DNA from: Chitinophagaceae bacterium
GTDB taxonomy: Bacteria > Bacteroidota > Bacteroidia > Chitinophagales > Chitinophagaceae
Length of the DNA: 64,000 bases
Assembly: GCA_947488765.1 (NCBI GenBank)
Contig: CANLAE010000008.1
Span: 37,716-101,715, forward strand
Reading direction: 5' to 3'
In this document: in pieces, positions 49,919 to 58,218 of the stretch
Position numbering within the stretch: the first letter of the stretch is position 1
Layout of the letters: the number at the start of each line of letters is the position of its first letter
Translations under genes and position numbers: made by a program
Notes under the pieces: generated by a model
The model's database searches: none
What the model saw: only the letters and a program-made list of their open reading frames with translations
Told to the model about the DNA's origin: nothing

Positions 49919-49981
49919 GAAATAAATTAATTTTAAAATAATAAAAGATACAAATAAAGTAGTTGTTCGTTGAAGCATTGC

Positions 49982-50100
49982 AACTCAACCTCAACCTCAA
50001 TCTCAACCTCAATCTCAACCTCAATCTCAACCTCAATCTCAACCTCAATCTCAACCTCAATCTCAACCTCAATCTCAACCTCAATCTCAATCTCAACCTC
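49982..50100. repeat. CTCAACCTCAAT 12-mer/hexamer array
   Basis: About nine CTCAAT units interleaved with CTCAAC, ending directly at the ATG at 50101. Confidence 0.97.
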
Positions 50101-50472
50101 ATGAAATATTTATCTTTTGAAGAGATGCCGGTTTGGAAAAATGCGATGGGGTTGGCAGTGTCAATTTTTGAGATAACAAAATCTTTACCGAGGGCTGAAG
50201 ATTACGGGTTAACAAGCCAAATAAGACGCTCAGCGTTGTCGGTCTCCGCTAATATTGCAGAAGGTTTTGGAAGAGAAACGCAAATGGATAAAAAACGTTT
50301 CTACATAATAGCAAAAGGAAGCCTATTGGAAACAAAAAGTCATTTTATATATGGTTGTAAAGTAGCTTATTTTAAAGAAGATCCTGTCATTATAAAACAG
50401 TTGGAACAGATATATTTTGAAATAAACAAGCTCAATAAATCTATTAAAAATAATCTCAACCCTCAACCTTAA
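50101..50472 (+). CDS. four helix bundle protein (23S rRNA intervening-sequence protein family)
   Basis: MKYLSFEEMPVWKNAMGLAVSIFEITKSLPRAEDYGLTSQIRRSALSVSANIAEGFGRETQMDKKRFYIIAKGSLLETKSHF; the ORF stays open upstream through the repeat as (NL)n to a TTG at 49963. Confidence 0.92.
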   Translation: MKYLSFEEMPVWKNAMGLAVSIFEITKSLPRAEDYGLTSQIRRSALSVSANIAEGFGRETQMDKKRFYIIAKGSLLETKSHFIYGCKVAYFKEDPVIIKQLEQIYFEINKLNKSIKNNLNPQP

Positions 50473-50490
50473 CCTCAACCTAACCTTAGC
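50453..50490. repeat. short CTCAACC/CTTAACC repeat block
   Basis: ATAATCTCAACCCTCAACCTTAACCTCAACCTAACCTTAGCC; contains the stop codon of the four-helix-bundle gene. Confidence 0.85.
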
Positions 50491-50499
50491 CTAATTACT

Positions 50500-51048
50500 T
50501 TGTCATCCAACGAAATAGTCATTTATCAGTCAGAAAATACATCTACTCATATAGATGTTTTATTAGAAGATGAAACCGTGTGGCTTACACAATTACAAAT
50601 GGTAGAGTTGTTTCAATCGACAAAGCAAAATATTAGTTTGCATATAAGTAATATTTTTAAAGAGGATGAGCTACGAGAAAACTCAGTTGTCAAGTATTCA
50701 TTGACAACTGCATCTGATGGTAAAAAATATAAAACAAAGTTGTATAATCTCGATGTAATTATATCGGTTGGTTATAGAGTGAAGTCAAAAACGGGAACAC
50801 AATTTCGCATCTGGGCAACAAATACTTTAAAAACGTATTTATTGAAAGGATATGTTATTCAGGATAGGATTGAAAGTATTGAAAAAAAAATTTACGAACA
50901 TGATACTAAAATAAAATTATTACTCAACACTAATTTACCTCCAAATCAAGGTGTGTTTTTTGATGGAGCAGTTTTTGACGCTTATGTTTTCGTATCTAAA
51001 TTAATTAAATCAGCAAAAAACCAAAACCGTATTAATCCAATAAATTGA
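50500..51048 (+). CDS. RhuM-like virulence/KilA-N-type protein, apparently C-terminally truncated
   Basis: VLLEDETVWLTQLQMVELFQSTKQNISLHISNIFKEDELRENSVVKYSLTTASDGKKYKTKLYNLDVIISVGYRVKSKTGTQFRIWAT; ends soon after LIKSAK. Confidence 0.85.
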   Translation: MSSNEIVIYQSENTSTHIDVLLEDETVWLTQLQMVELFQSTKQNISLHISNIFKEDELRENSVVKYSLTTASDGKKYKTKLYNLDVIISVGYRVKSKTGTQFRIWATNTLKTYLLKGYVIQDRIESIEKKIYEHDTKIKLLLNTNLPPNQGVFFDGAVFDAYVFVSKLIKSAKNQNRINPIN

Positions 51049-52409
51049 TAACAGAAAATCAACATACAGAATTCAAATCGAGTTTCAATGAGACTGTGAT
51101 AGAAACCTTGTGTGCCTTTGTAAACACCAATGGAGGAAAAGTGTATGTAGGTATAGATGATAAAGGAATGCCGGTTCCTAATTTTTCCATAGGTAAGGAA
51201 ACCATAGCAAATTGGATTAATGAAATAAAAAATAAAACACAACCCAGTATCATAGCCGATATAGAACCTTTAATTAGTTATGGGAAAGAAGTCGTTTGTA
51301 TAAGTGTAAATGAGTTTCCCGTAAAACCAGTTTCTTACAAAGGAAGGTATTACAAACGTGTTAATAACTCGAATCACCAACTTTCATCAATAGAAATCAC
51401 CAATTTGAGTTTGCAATCTTTACAACTTTCCTGGGATTCTTACATAGCGCATGGGAAAAGTATAGAAGATTTAGATACACATAAAGTGAATGCTTTTTTT
51501 GAAAGGGTAAATTCGATGGGGCGGTTTAGGCTTGAAGGCAGTTGGATCGAAAAACTTCATAAATTAAAGTTGGTACAAGGTGCCGTGATTACGAATGCAG
51601 CTTGGTTGTTATTTGCAAAAGAAAGTACAGGATATAATGTTCATTTAGGCAGATTAAAAACGCCTTCTATGATTATTGACGATAAGATGCTTAACGGCAC
51701 TTTGTTCGATATGGTCGAGGAAACCATGCGGTATATTATAGGTCAGATAAAAGTTGCCTTTGAGATAAAAGGTATGCCTACGCAGCGAACGGAGATATTC
51801 GAATATCCGCTTCCCGCTTTGAGAGAGATAGTTCTCAATGCCGTTATTCATAGGGACTATATGAGTCCGATAGATATACAAATTAAAATTTTCGATAATT
51901 ATATTACATTTTATAATCCAGGAACGCTTTATGGGAATCTTACCGTAGCCGATCTTAAAAAGGACAATTATCAAGCTATAGCCCGAAATAAATTGATAGC
52001 AGAAGCGTTTTATCTTACAGGTGACATAGAGAAATATGGTAGTGGTTTTGTACGAATTCGTAAAGGAATCAAGGAATATCCCACAATGAAAATGGAGTTT
52101 GCAGAGGTTGCTAGCGGTTTTTTATGGACTGTTAGTTATACGAAGCAGCGAGTGAGTTTGGTTGATGATAAAGTCACCGATAAAGTCACCGATAAAGTCA
52201 CCGATAAAGTCACCGATAATCAAGCATTAATCGTACAATTTATTTCTGAAAATAATAAAATAACAACCCAAATGCTTTCGGAAAAGGTAAAAATTTCCCA
52301 AAGAAAAATAAAAGAAAATATAGCTAAATTGAAAGAAATTGGCCTTATCGAACGCATAGGATCTGCTAAAGGGGGATTTTGGAAAGTGCAGTCTACGAAC
52401 AACGAATAA
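51045..52409 (+). CDS. AlbA_2/Schlafen-type DNA-binding domain ATP-binding protein with C-terminal HTH
   Basis: TEFKSSFNETVIETLCAFVNTNGGKVYVGIDDKG (AlbA_2), ALREIVLNAVIHRDY (ATP-binding), C-terminal winged-helix-like KITTQMLSEKVKISQRKIKENIAKLKEIGLIERIG. Confidence 0.9.
   Translation: MITENQHTEFKSSFNETVIETLCAFVNTNGGKVYVGIDDKGMPVPNFSIGKETIANWINEIKNKTQPSIIADIEPLISYGKEVVCISVNEFPVKPVSYKGRYYKRVNNSNHQLSSIEITNLSLQSLQLSWDSYIAHGKSIEDLDTHKVNAFFERVNSMGRFRLEGSWIEKLHKLKLVQGAVITNAAWLLFAKESTGYNVHLGRLKTPSMIIDDKMLNGTLFDMVEETMRYIIGQIKVAFEIKGMPTQRTEIFEYPLPALREIVLNAVIHRDYMSPIDIQIKIFDNYITFYNPGTLYGNLTVADLKKDNYQAIARNKLIAEAFYLTGDIEKYGSGFVRIRKGIKEYPTMKMEFAEVASGFLWTVSYTKQRVSLVDDKVTDKVTDKVTDKVTDNQALIVQFISENNKITTQMLSEKVKISQRKIKENIAKLKEIGLIERIGSAKGGFWKVQSTNNE
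52167..52214 (+). repeat. 12-bp GATAAAGTCACC array (four perfect copies) encoding DKVT repeats
   Basis: GATAAAGTCACC x4 plus a partial unit; protein DKVTDKVTDKVTDKVTDN. Confidence 0.97.
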
Positions 52410-52426
52410 CGACCAGTTCACCAAAT

Positions 52427-52513
52427 AACCTCAACCTCAACCTCAACCTCAACCTCAACCTTAACCTCAACCTTAACCTTAACCTTAACCTCAACCTCAA
52501 CCTCAACCTCAAC
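52427..52513. repeat. AACCTC/AACCTT hexamer array abutting the wzt start codon
   Basis: 87 bp, about 14.5 units of AACCTC with AACCTT variants; next base is the A of ATG at 52514. Confidence 0.97.
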
Positions 52514-53770
52514 ATGTCCACCGCCATCAAAGTAGAAAACCTTTCTAAAATTTACCGACTAGGGGAAATAGGCACGGGTACCATTTCTCGTGATTTGGAG
52601 CGATGGGTAAAGGTGAAACTAATGGGTAAAGAAGACCCGTTTTTAAAAATAGGTGAGAGCAATGACAGAAGTAAAAGGGGAAACAGTGATATTGAGTATA
52701 GTTTAAAGGATATCAATTTTGAAATACAACAAGGCGATGCGGTAGGTATTATTGGCCGGAATGGAGCGGGAAAAAGTACGTTGTTAAAAATTTTATCACG
52801 GGTTACGACACCCACCACCGGTAAAATAAATATTAAGGGCAGGGTAGCCAGTTTATTGGAAGTGGGTACCGGCTTTCACCCCGAATTGACAGGCAGAGAA
52901 AATGTCTATTTGAATGGGGCCATACTAGGAATGAGGAAAAAAGAAATTGACCGAAAATTTGATGAAATTGTTGATTTTAGTGGTGTAGAACGCTATATAG
53001 ATACACCGGTAAAACGCTACAGCAGCGGAATGTATGTACGGCTGGCATTTGCGGTAGCGGCGCACTTGGAAAGTGAAATTTTGATTGTAGATGAAGTACT
53101 AGCTGTTGGCGATGCTGAATTTCAAAAAAAATGTTTGGGCAAGATGGGGGACATTTCAAAAGGGGAAGGAAGGACGGTGTTGTTTGTGAGTCATAATATA
53201 AGTGCTATACTAAATTTATGTAGTGCAGGAATTTATCTGAAGAATGGTAGCCTTTTATCTTTAGGGGATTGTTCTTCTGTAGTAAAAGAATATTTTGATG
53301 ACAGACTAAATTCAAAGTCAGATAAAGTTCAGATTGATTCTACTAACAAGGATGTTTGGTTAGTCGATATGAATTTTCAAAGTGAAAGTTCGATGGTAAT
53401 ACGAACATTTGATGATGTTAACGTAAATATAATTATAGAGAGTAAAAAAAAGCTTGAAAATGTTTTAGTTGGAATTGGCATAAATGATATGAATGAAAAT
53501 AGAGTAGTTACTTTTTTTAGCAAGTTCTATAATAGTTCTTTTGATTTAAATATTGGTCTTAATAATATTGGTTGCTCCATAACTAATTTTTGTATCAAAC
53601 CAGGATTATATACGGTTGAAGTCTATATTGGAGATGGCTATAATATATATGACTATTATGATAAAGGTTTCAAATTATACGTTGAAGTTTCCGACAATAA
53701 ATCTCAGTTAATCTACCCTGATTCATCTCAGGGGAATCTAGTTTTAAATCAAAAATGGAATAAAATATGA
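52514..53770 (+). CDS. ABC transporter ATP-binding protein, polysaccharide export (Wzt-like) with C-terminal domain
   Basis: GIIGRNGAGKSTLLKILSRVTTPTTGKI, RYSSGMYVRLAFAVAAHLESEILIVDEVLAVGDAEFQ; the track ORF extends upstream through the repeat. Confidence 0.94.
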   Translation: MSTAIKVENLSKIYRLGEIGTGTISRDLERWVKVKLMGKEDPFLKIGESNDRSKRGNSDIEYSLKDINFEIQQGDAVGIIGRNGAGKSTLLKILSRVTTPTTGKINIKGRVASLLEVGTGFHPELTGRENVYLNGAILGMRKKEIDRKFDEIVDFSGVERYIDTPVKRYSSGMYVRLAFAVAAHLESEILIVDEVLAVGDAEFQKKCLGKMGDISKGEGRTVLFVSHNISAILNLCSAGIYLKNGSLLSLGDCSSVVKEYFDDRLNSKSDKVQIDSTNKDVWLVDMNFQSESSMVIRTFDDVNVNIIIESKKKLENVLVGIGINDMNENRVVTFFSKFYNSSFDLNIGLNNIGCSITNFCIKPGLYTVEVYIGDGYNIYDYYDKGFKLYVEVSDNKSQLIYPDSSQGNLVLNQKWNKI

Positions 53771-54618
53771 ATGAAGATTTAGTTAAGCTAAAAGAAGAAG
53801 TTTTTTGTTTAAAATACGAGTTAGAAGGCTTTTCAAACGTTGTATTAAGAAATGAAGCAGAACGATGGATTCCCAACTATTTACATAATTCAACAGAACA
53901 GTCTCATTATGATCGTTATCGCTTAGCATGTAAATATACTAATAATAAGAATGTTCTTGATATTGCTTGTGGTGCTGGTAAAGGGAGTTATTTAATGGCT
54001 ATCGAGGGTAAAGCAAAGTCGATCTTAGCTTGTGATATAGACAGTAGTGCTATTCGTTATGCAAAGCATCGTTATGAGCACCCCAAAATAGTTTTCAAGA
54101 CTTCAAATGCAGAGCTCTTTGAATCCGAAAAACAGTTTGATGTAATTGTTAGCTTTGAGACCATAGAACATTTACCGAATGTTAATAGTTTTTTAGCTAA
54201 AATGTCTCTTGCACTAAATCAGGATGGGATTTTTATTGTTTCTACACCCATTTCTAGTAAAGATTATGATTCATCACCCAAAAATCCATATCACACACAG
54301 GAGTGGGGGTTTAATAAATTCCAAGAACTTATTTGTGAGTATTTTATTATCGATAGTGTTTTTGTACAATTTTATAGATCCAAATTAGAAGTATATCGAG
54401 AACAGCAGAAATCTAAAAGTTTTCTAAACAAAATGTTATTAATTCGGGCAATTAAAAAAGTACTAAAAAAAATGGGATACTTCAGAAAAAAACAACTGGA
54501 TGATAATTATTTTAAATACAATTTTTCGGAAATAGATTTATTTAAAGGTCAATTTACAGAAGATGAATTAGGGATTGATGGCATAGGATATCAGATATTA
54601 ATAGCTCGTAAAAAATAA
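53767..54618 (+). CDS. class I SAM-dependent methyltransferase
   Basis: NKNVLDIACGAGKGSYLMAIEGKAKSILACDID, FDVIVSFETIEHLP. Confidence 0.9.
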   Translation: MNEDLVKLKEEVFCLKYELEGFSNVVLRNEAERWIPNYLHNSTEQSHYDRYRLACKYTNNKNVLDIACGAGKGSYLMAIEGKAKSILACDIDSSAIRYAKHRYEHPKIVFKTSNAELFESEKQFDVIVSFETIEHLPNVNSFLAKMSLALNQDGIFIVSTPISSKDYDSSPKNPYHTQEWGFNKFQELICEYFIIDSVFVQFYRSKLEVYREQQKSKSFLNKMLLIRAIKKVLKKMGYFRKKQLDDNYFKYNFSEIDLFKGQFTEDELGIDGIGYQILIARKK

Positions 54619-54633
54619 GTTCTTAATTAAGGT

Positions 54634-55371
54634 ATGGGAAAAGTTTCTGTAATAATTCCAAATTATAATCACTCTTCTTTTTTAGAAGAAAGAATTTTAA
54701 GCGTTTTAAATCAGACGTACGAAAATTTTGAAGTCATAATTTTAGATGATTGCTCTACTGATTCAAGTAGAGAGATAATTGAGAGATATAAAAATTCAGA
54801 AAAAGTATGTCATGTTATATACAATCAATTTAATAGCGGTAGTACCTTCATTCAATGGCATAGAGGAGTTACACTTGCTTCTGGAGAGTATATTTGGATA
54901 GCAGAGAGCGATGATTCGGCTGATTCAACTTTTTTGGAAAAAACTGTTGATATACTTGAACAAGATATTGGGATAGGATTAGTATATACTGATGCCTACA
55001 CAATAAATAGTGATGGCATTATTTCTGATTTAAATCGATCAGCTATTAGGAATAAGATTATTCCTAAGTGGAGTAAATCTTATACCAATAATGGGGAGAC
55101 TGAGTTAATGGAAAATCTATCCTATTGGTGTTCTATCAATAATGTAAGTTCAGTTCTTTTTCGAAAAAAAAATGTCGAACTTTCAAGTTCGTTTATAAAA
55201 TTTAAATATGCAGGTGATTGGCTTCTATATGTTACTGTAGCTTTTTCTGCTAAAATTTCTTATCTACATCTTCCTTTAGCTTATTACAGAGAACATGAGT
55301 ATAACTCTTCAAAGAACCGTTTTCATAAAAATCGAATTCAAATTGAAAATTTTATAATAAGTTCATATTGA
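54634..55371 (+). CDS. glycosyltransferase family 2
   Basis: VSVIIPNYNHSSFLEERILSVLNQTYENFEVIILDDCSTDSS, WIAESDD; possibly interrupted by the TGA at 55369-55371. Confidence 0.88.
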   Translation: MGKVSVIIPNYNHSSFLEERILSVLNQTYENFEVIILDDCSTDSSREIIERYKNSEKVCHVIYNQFNSGSTFIQWHRGVTLASGEYIWIAESDDSADSTFLEKTVDILEQDIGIGLVYTDAYTINSDGIISDLNRSAIRNKIIPKWSKSYTNNGETELMENLSYWCSINNVSSVLFRKKNVELSSSFIKFKYAGDWLLYVTVAFSAKISYLHLPLAYYREHEYNSSKNRFHKNRIQIENFIISSY

Positions 55372-55579
55372 TATACTCGGTATGAAGTGAACCACAAAAT
55401 GAAGTATTCAAAAAACATTTCAAGTTCTATTTTCAGTTGTCGAAATAATCATATTTCCCAAAATTTTTACAGCAAAATAAGGTTCTTCAAAACGTTATTC
55501 TTAATTCATCCAACATTCTTTGTAATCACACTTTTTTTAAATCAATTACGATTAGTTAAAATTAGATTTTTAAATTTAT

Positions 55580-56395
55580 ATGTTAATAAATTACGCGATA
55601 CATAGTTCTGATTCAAACCAAATGTATTTGGACTTTTGGCCTGTAGTATCCGAAATATGGAAAAAAAAATTTTCTATAGTTCCTGTTTTAATTTTCATTG
55701 ATGATGAAGATATTACTGTTGATAACTCATATGGAATAATTATTAGATTAAAACCTATTAAAGATATACCAATTCATCTTCAAACTCAAATTGTAAGGTT
55801 TTGGGCTACTACTTTATTTCTTAATGAAACTAGCATAATATGCGACATTGATATGCTTCCATTGGCTAACGATTATTTTGTCGATTCAATTGCTAAGTTT
55901 CCACAAGAATCTTATATTCATTTGAACCCATGTTTTGAAACTTATGGGAGATTGCCAGCATGTTATCATGTTGCACAAGGCAGTACATTTAAAAGTGTAT
56001 TAGATATTGATGAGGATTGGGAAATATTTTTAAAAAAAATTCTTACAAATGATAAATATGCTAAAAATCTTGGACATGATAAATATGCTTGGTTCGCTGA
56101 TGAATTGTATAGTACAGATAAAGTTCTGAGTTATGTAGATAAAAAGAATATACATTTTGTTAAACGAAAAGGTGGTCAGAATGGCTTTAGACTTGATAGA
56201 GGTAATTGGATATATTCCAAAATGTTGTTAAAAGCCGATTATTATTTTGATGCACATTCAATTAGACCCTATAGCCTTTATGCAGAAGAGATTGAAAAAG
56301 TTAAAACAATAACTTTAAAAGCTAAAAAAAAGCACTTGACAAAACTACTTATAGTGTTTGTAACGCTAATATTTAAGCTTAAAAGTAAAATTTAA
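55580..56395 (+). CDS. hypothetical protein, putative glycosyltransferase
   Basis: NETSIICDIDMLPLANDYF resembles a GT-A nucleotide-sugar binding region; located in the polysaccharide locus. Confidence 0.6.
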   Translation: MLINYAIHSSDSNQMYLDFWPVVSEIWKKKFSIVPVLIFIDDEDITVDNSYGIIIRLKPIKDIPIHLQTQIVRFWATTLFLNETSIICDIDMLPLANDYFVDSIAKFPQESYIHLNPCFETYGRLPACYHVAQGSTFKSVLDIDEDWEIFLKKILTNDKYAKNLGHDKYAWFADELYSTDKVLSYVDKKNIHFVKRKGGQNGFRLDRGNWIYSKMLLKADYYFDAHSIRPYSLYAEEIEKVKTITLKAKKKHLTKLLIVFVTLIFKLKSKI

Positions 56396-56416
56396 TGATA
56401 CTATCACTAGCTTATA

Positions 56417-56842
56417 CGTTATAAACAACTTGATTCTTTACGAGGCATAGCTGCATTAAGTGTTTTCTTTTCTCACTTTATGGGGATTTATGAAATTAAA
56501 TCGTATAATATGAAACTTGGATGGATAACCGATGAGGTTTTTTTAGGCAGATGCATAAAAGAAAAGCAAAAATTTATTAACGTACATTATCTAGAGAGAT
56601 GTAGGCAAAATCTATTTCAAATTATCCGTATTGATAGATCTAATTGGCATATAAATATATAAAGTTTTCCTAGAAGTAAATACATTGATTTGCATTTGTT
56701 AAGGCCACTTTCTAAACACAAGAATAATATTATTTTACTTGAATTATATGTTAATAACAATAATAATGCAGCATTAACATTAATAATTTACTATGTAAGT
56801 ATTATTGTTAATAAATTTAAATTAAATAAAAAATTAAACTAA
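56417..56842 (+). pseudogene. acyltransferase-3 family remnant
   Basis: RYKQLDSLRGIAALSVFFSHF (canonical N-terminus), then disrupted frames; C-terminal-like ALTLIIYYVSIIVNKFKLNKKLN. Confidence 0.7.
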
Positions 56843-57091
56843 TCTCACATGCAAACAAATCCAATTACTATTGCTAAAGTAGAATATATAGAATTTCTAG
56901 ATGCTGAGATTTTTTTTGCATAATAAGCTTTTAATGCAAGTTTCTTCTATTAAAAGCTATGTTTCTGAGTTTTATGCAACAAATGAAAATATGGGTTTTG
57001 GTCTTTATTGATCATGATGGGTTTCCTTTAGCAAATTCAGATGTTTTCAATTATGAAAATGGATCAGGAGTAATATTTATAGATTGATAAA

Positions 57092-57907
57092 ATGGAAATT
57101 GTTTTAGTTACTTTCGCCGATAAAGCTTTTGAGAATTCTCGGAAAGAAATAATAAAAGAGGCAAAAAGACTGAAGTACTTTTCAAAGTACTTCAGTTATA
57201 CACCCTCTGATTTACCCTTAGAGGTGCGGGAGTCTCTATTTTTAAAAGGTAAGAAAGGGTTGGGTTATTGGGTATGGAAACCAATAATAATTAAAATGTC
57301 ATTAGAAAGAATTCAGGAAGGGGATGTCCTAGTATATGTTGATTCAGGATCTAAGCTGCAAGAAAGTTTCATCTGGAAAGAATGGCTAGGTGAATTAAAT
57401 TCTAAGAATAGTATTTTTTTTCGTTACAATAGTTCTGTTGATTATAAATGGCATTCTTTCGGGATTAATAGCACTAAACTAGGTTACTGGTGCCATCAAA
57501 CATTAAAAGATTATTTTGATAATAGAAAATCTAACATTGATTGGTATTCGATTGATAAGTTATTAGCAGGCGTTTTTTTTATTAAAAAGTCGAAGGAAAA
57601 TAATATTATCAATAAATGGAGTGATTTGGCTTTAACTCAAATTCAACTTTTTGCTGACGAAATAATAGAAGTCACACAAGACAAATTTAATTCTCATAGA
57701 CATGATCAATCGGTTTTATCGATTCTTGTTCACTTGTATTCTGATGAAGAGACATTAATACTGGACGAAATATTTGAAAGTTCGACTAGTTCATATGACT
57801 CACCGATTTTAACAGTAAGACGCAAGTTGATTGAGATACCATTTGTAGTTCGAGTAAAACTAAAGTTATCGCAAATTATATATACTATTTTCAATAATAA
57901 CAATTAA
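57092..57907 (+). CDS. hypothetical protein, putative glycosyltransferase
   Basis: GYWVWKPIIIKMSLERIQEGDVLVYVDSGSKL suggests a GT-A fold with a D-x-D/G-like motif. Confidence 0.6.
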   Translation: MEIVLVTFADKAFENSRKEIIKEAKRLKYFSKYFSYTPSDLPLEVRESLFLKGKKGLGYWVWKPIIIKMSLERIQEGDVLVYVDSGSKLQESFIWKEWLGELNSKNSIFFRYNSSVDYKWHSFGINSTKLGYWCHQTLKDYFDNRKSNIDWYSIDKLLAGVFFIKKSKENNIINKWSDLALTQIQLFADEIIEVTQDKFNSHRHDQSVLSILVHLYSDEETLILDEIFESSTSSYDSPILTVRRKLIEIPFVVRVKLKLSQIIYTIFNNNN

Positions 57908-58218
57908 TAACAACAATTCAAAGTGTCTTCAATTAACAATTGAAAGCGTAAATAAATTAAAAAATTGAACATATATTATTTGATAGAAATAGTACTGATG
58001 AAAGTAAAATTCTTCTGGAGGAATACAAACAAGAGAATTTTTCCGTTTGCTTTTATCCGAGAATGATAATGTTATTAATGATTCTATTAACAAATTAATA
58101 AAATTCCAAATGGTGATTTTTATTTTCTTCAAAGAATTTTAATATTCTTAGTGGGTTACTTCCATTTTCCTACAAGTAGAAGATATTTATGAAATTTTAG
58201 ATAAAGTAAAGTTGTTTT
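57888..58218 (+). pseudogene. glycosyltransferase family 2 remnant with multiple frameshifts
   Basis: FSIITINNNNSKCLQLTIESVNKLKN / IEHILFDRNSTDESKILLEEYKQEN / FRLLLSENDNVINDSINKLI / KIPNGDFYFLQRILIFLVGY lie in shifting frames in GT2 order. Confidence 0.8.

Noticed and set aside
49911-50102. ORF with (RL)n on the minus strand and the (NL)n N-terminal extension of the plus-strand ORF from 49963
   Set aside because: Both are direct translations of the CTCAAC/CTCAAT array; the ATG at 50101 gives a normal family start.
49787-52513. CRISPR array interpretation of the CTCAAC/GGTTGAG repeats
   Set aside because: Units are 6-12 bp with no spacers of uniform length and no cas genes.
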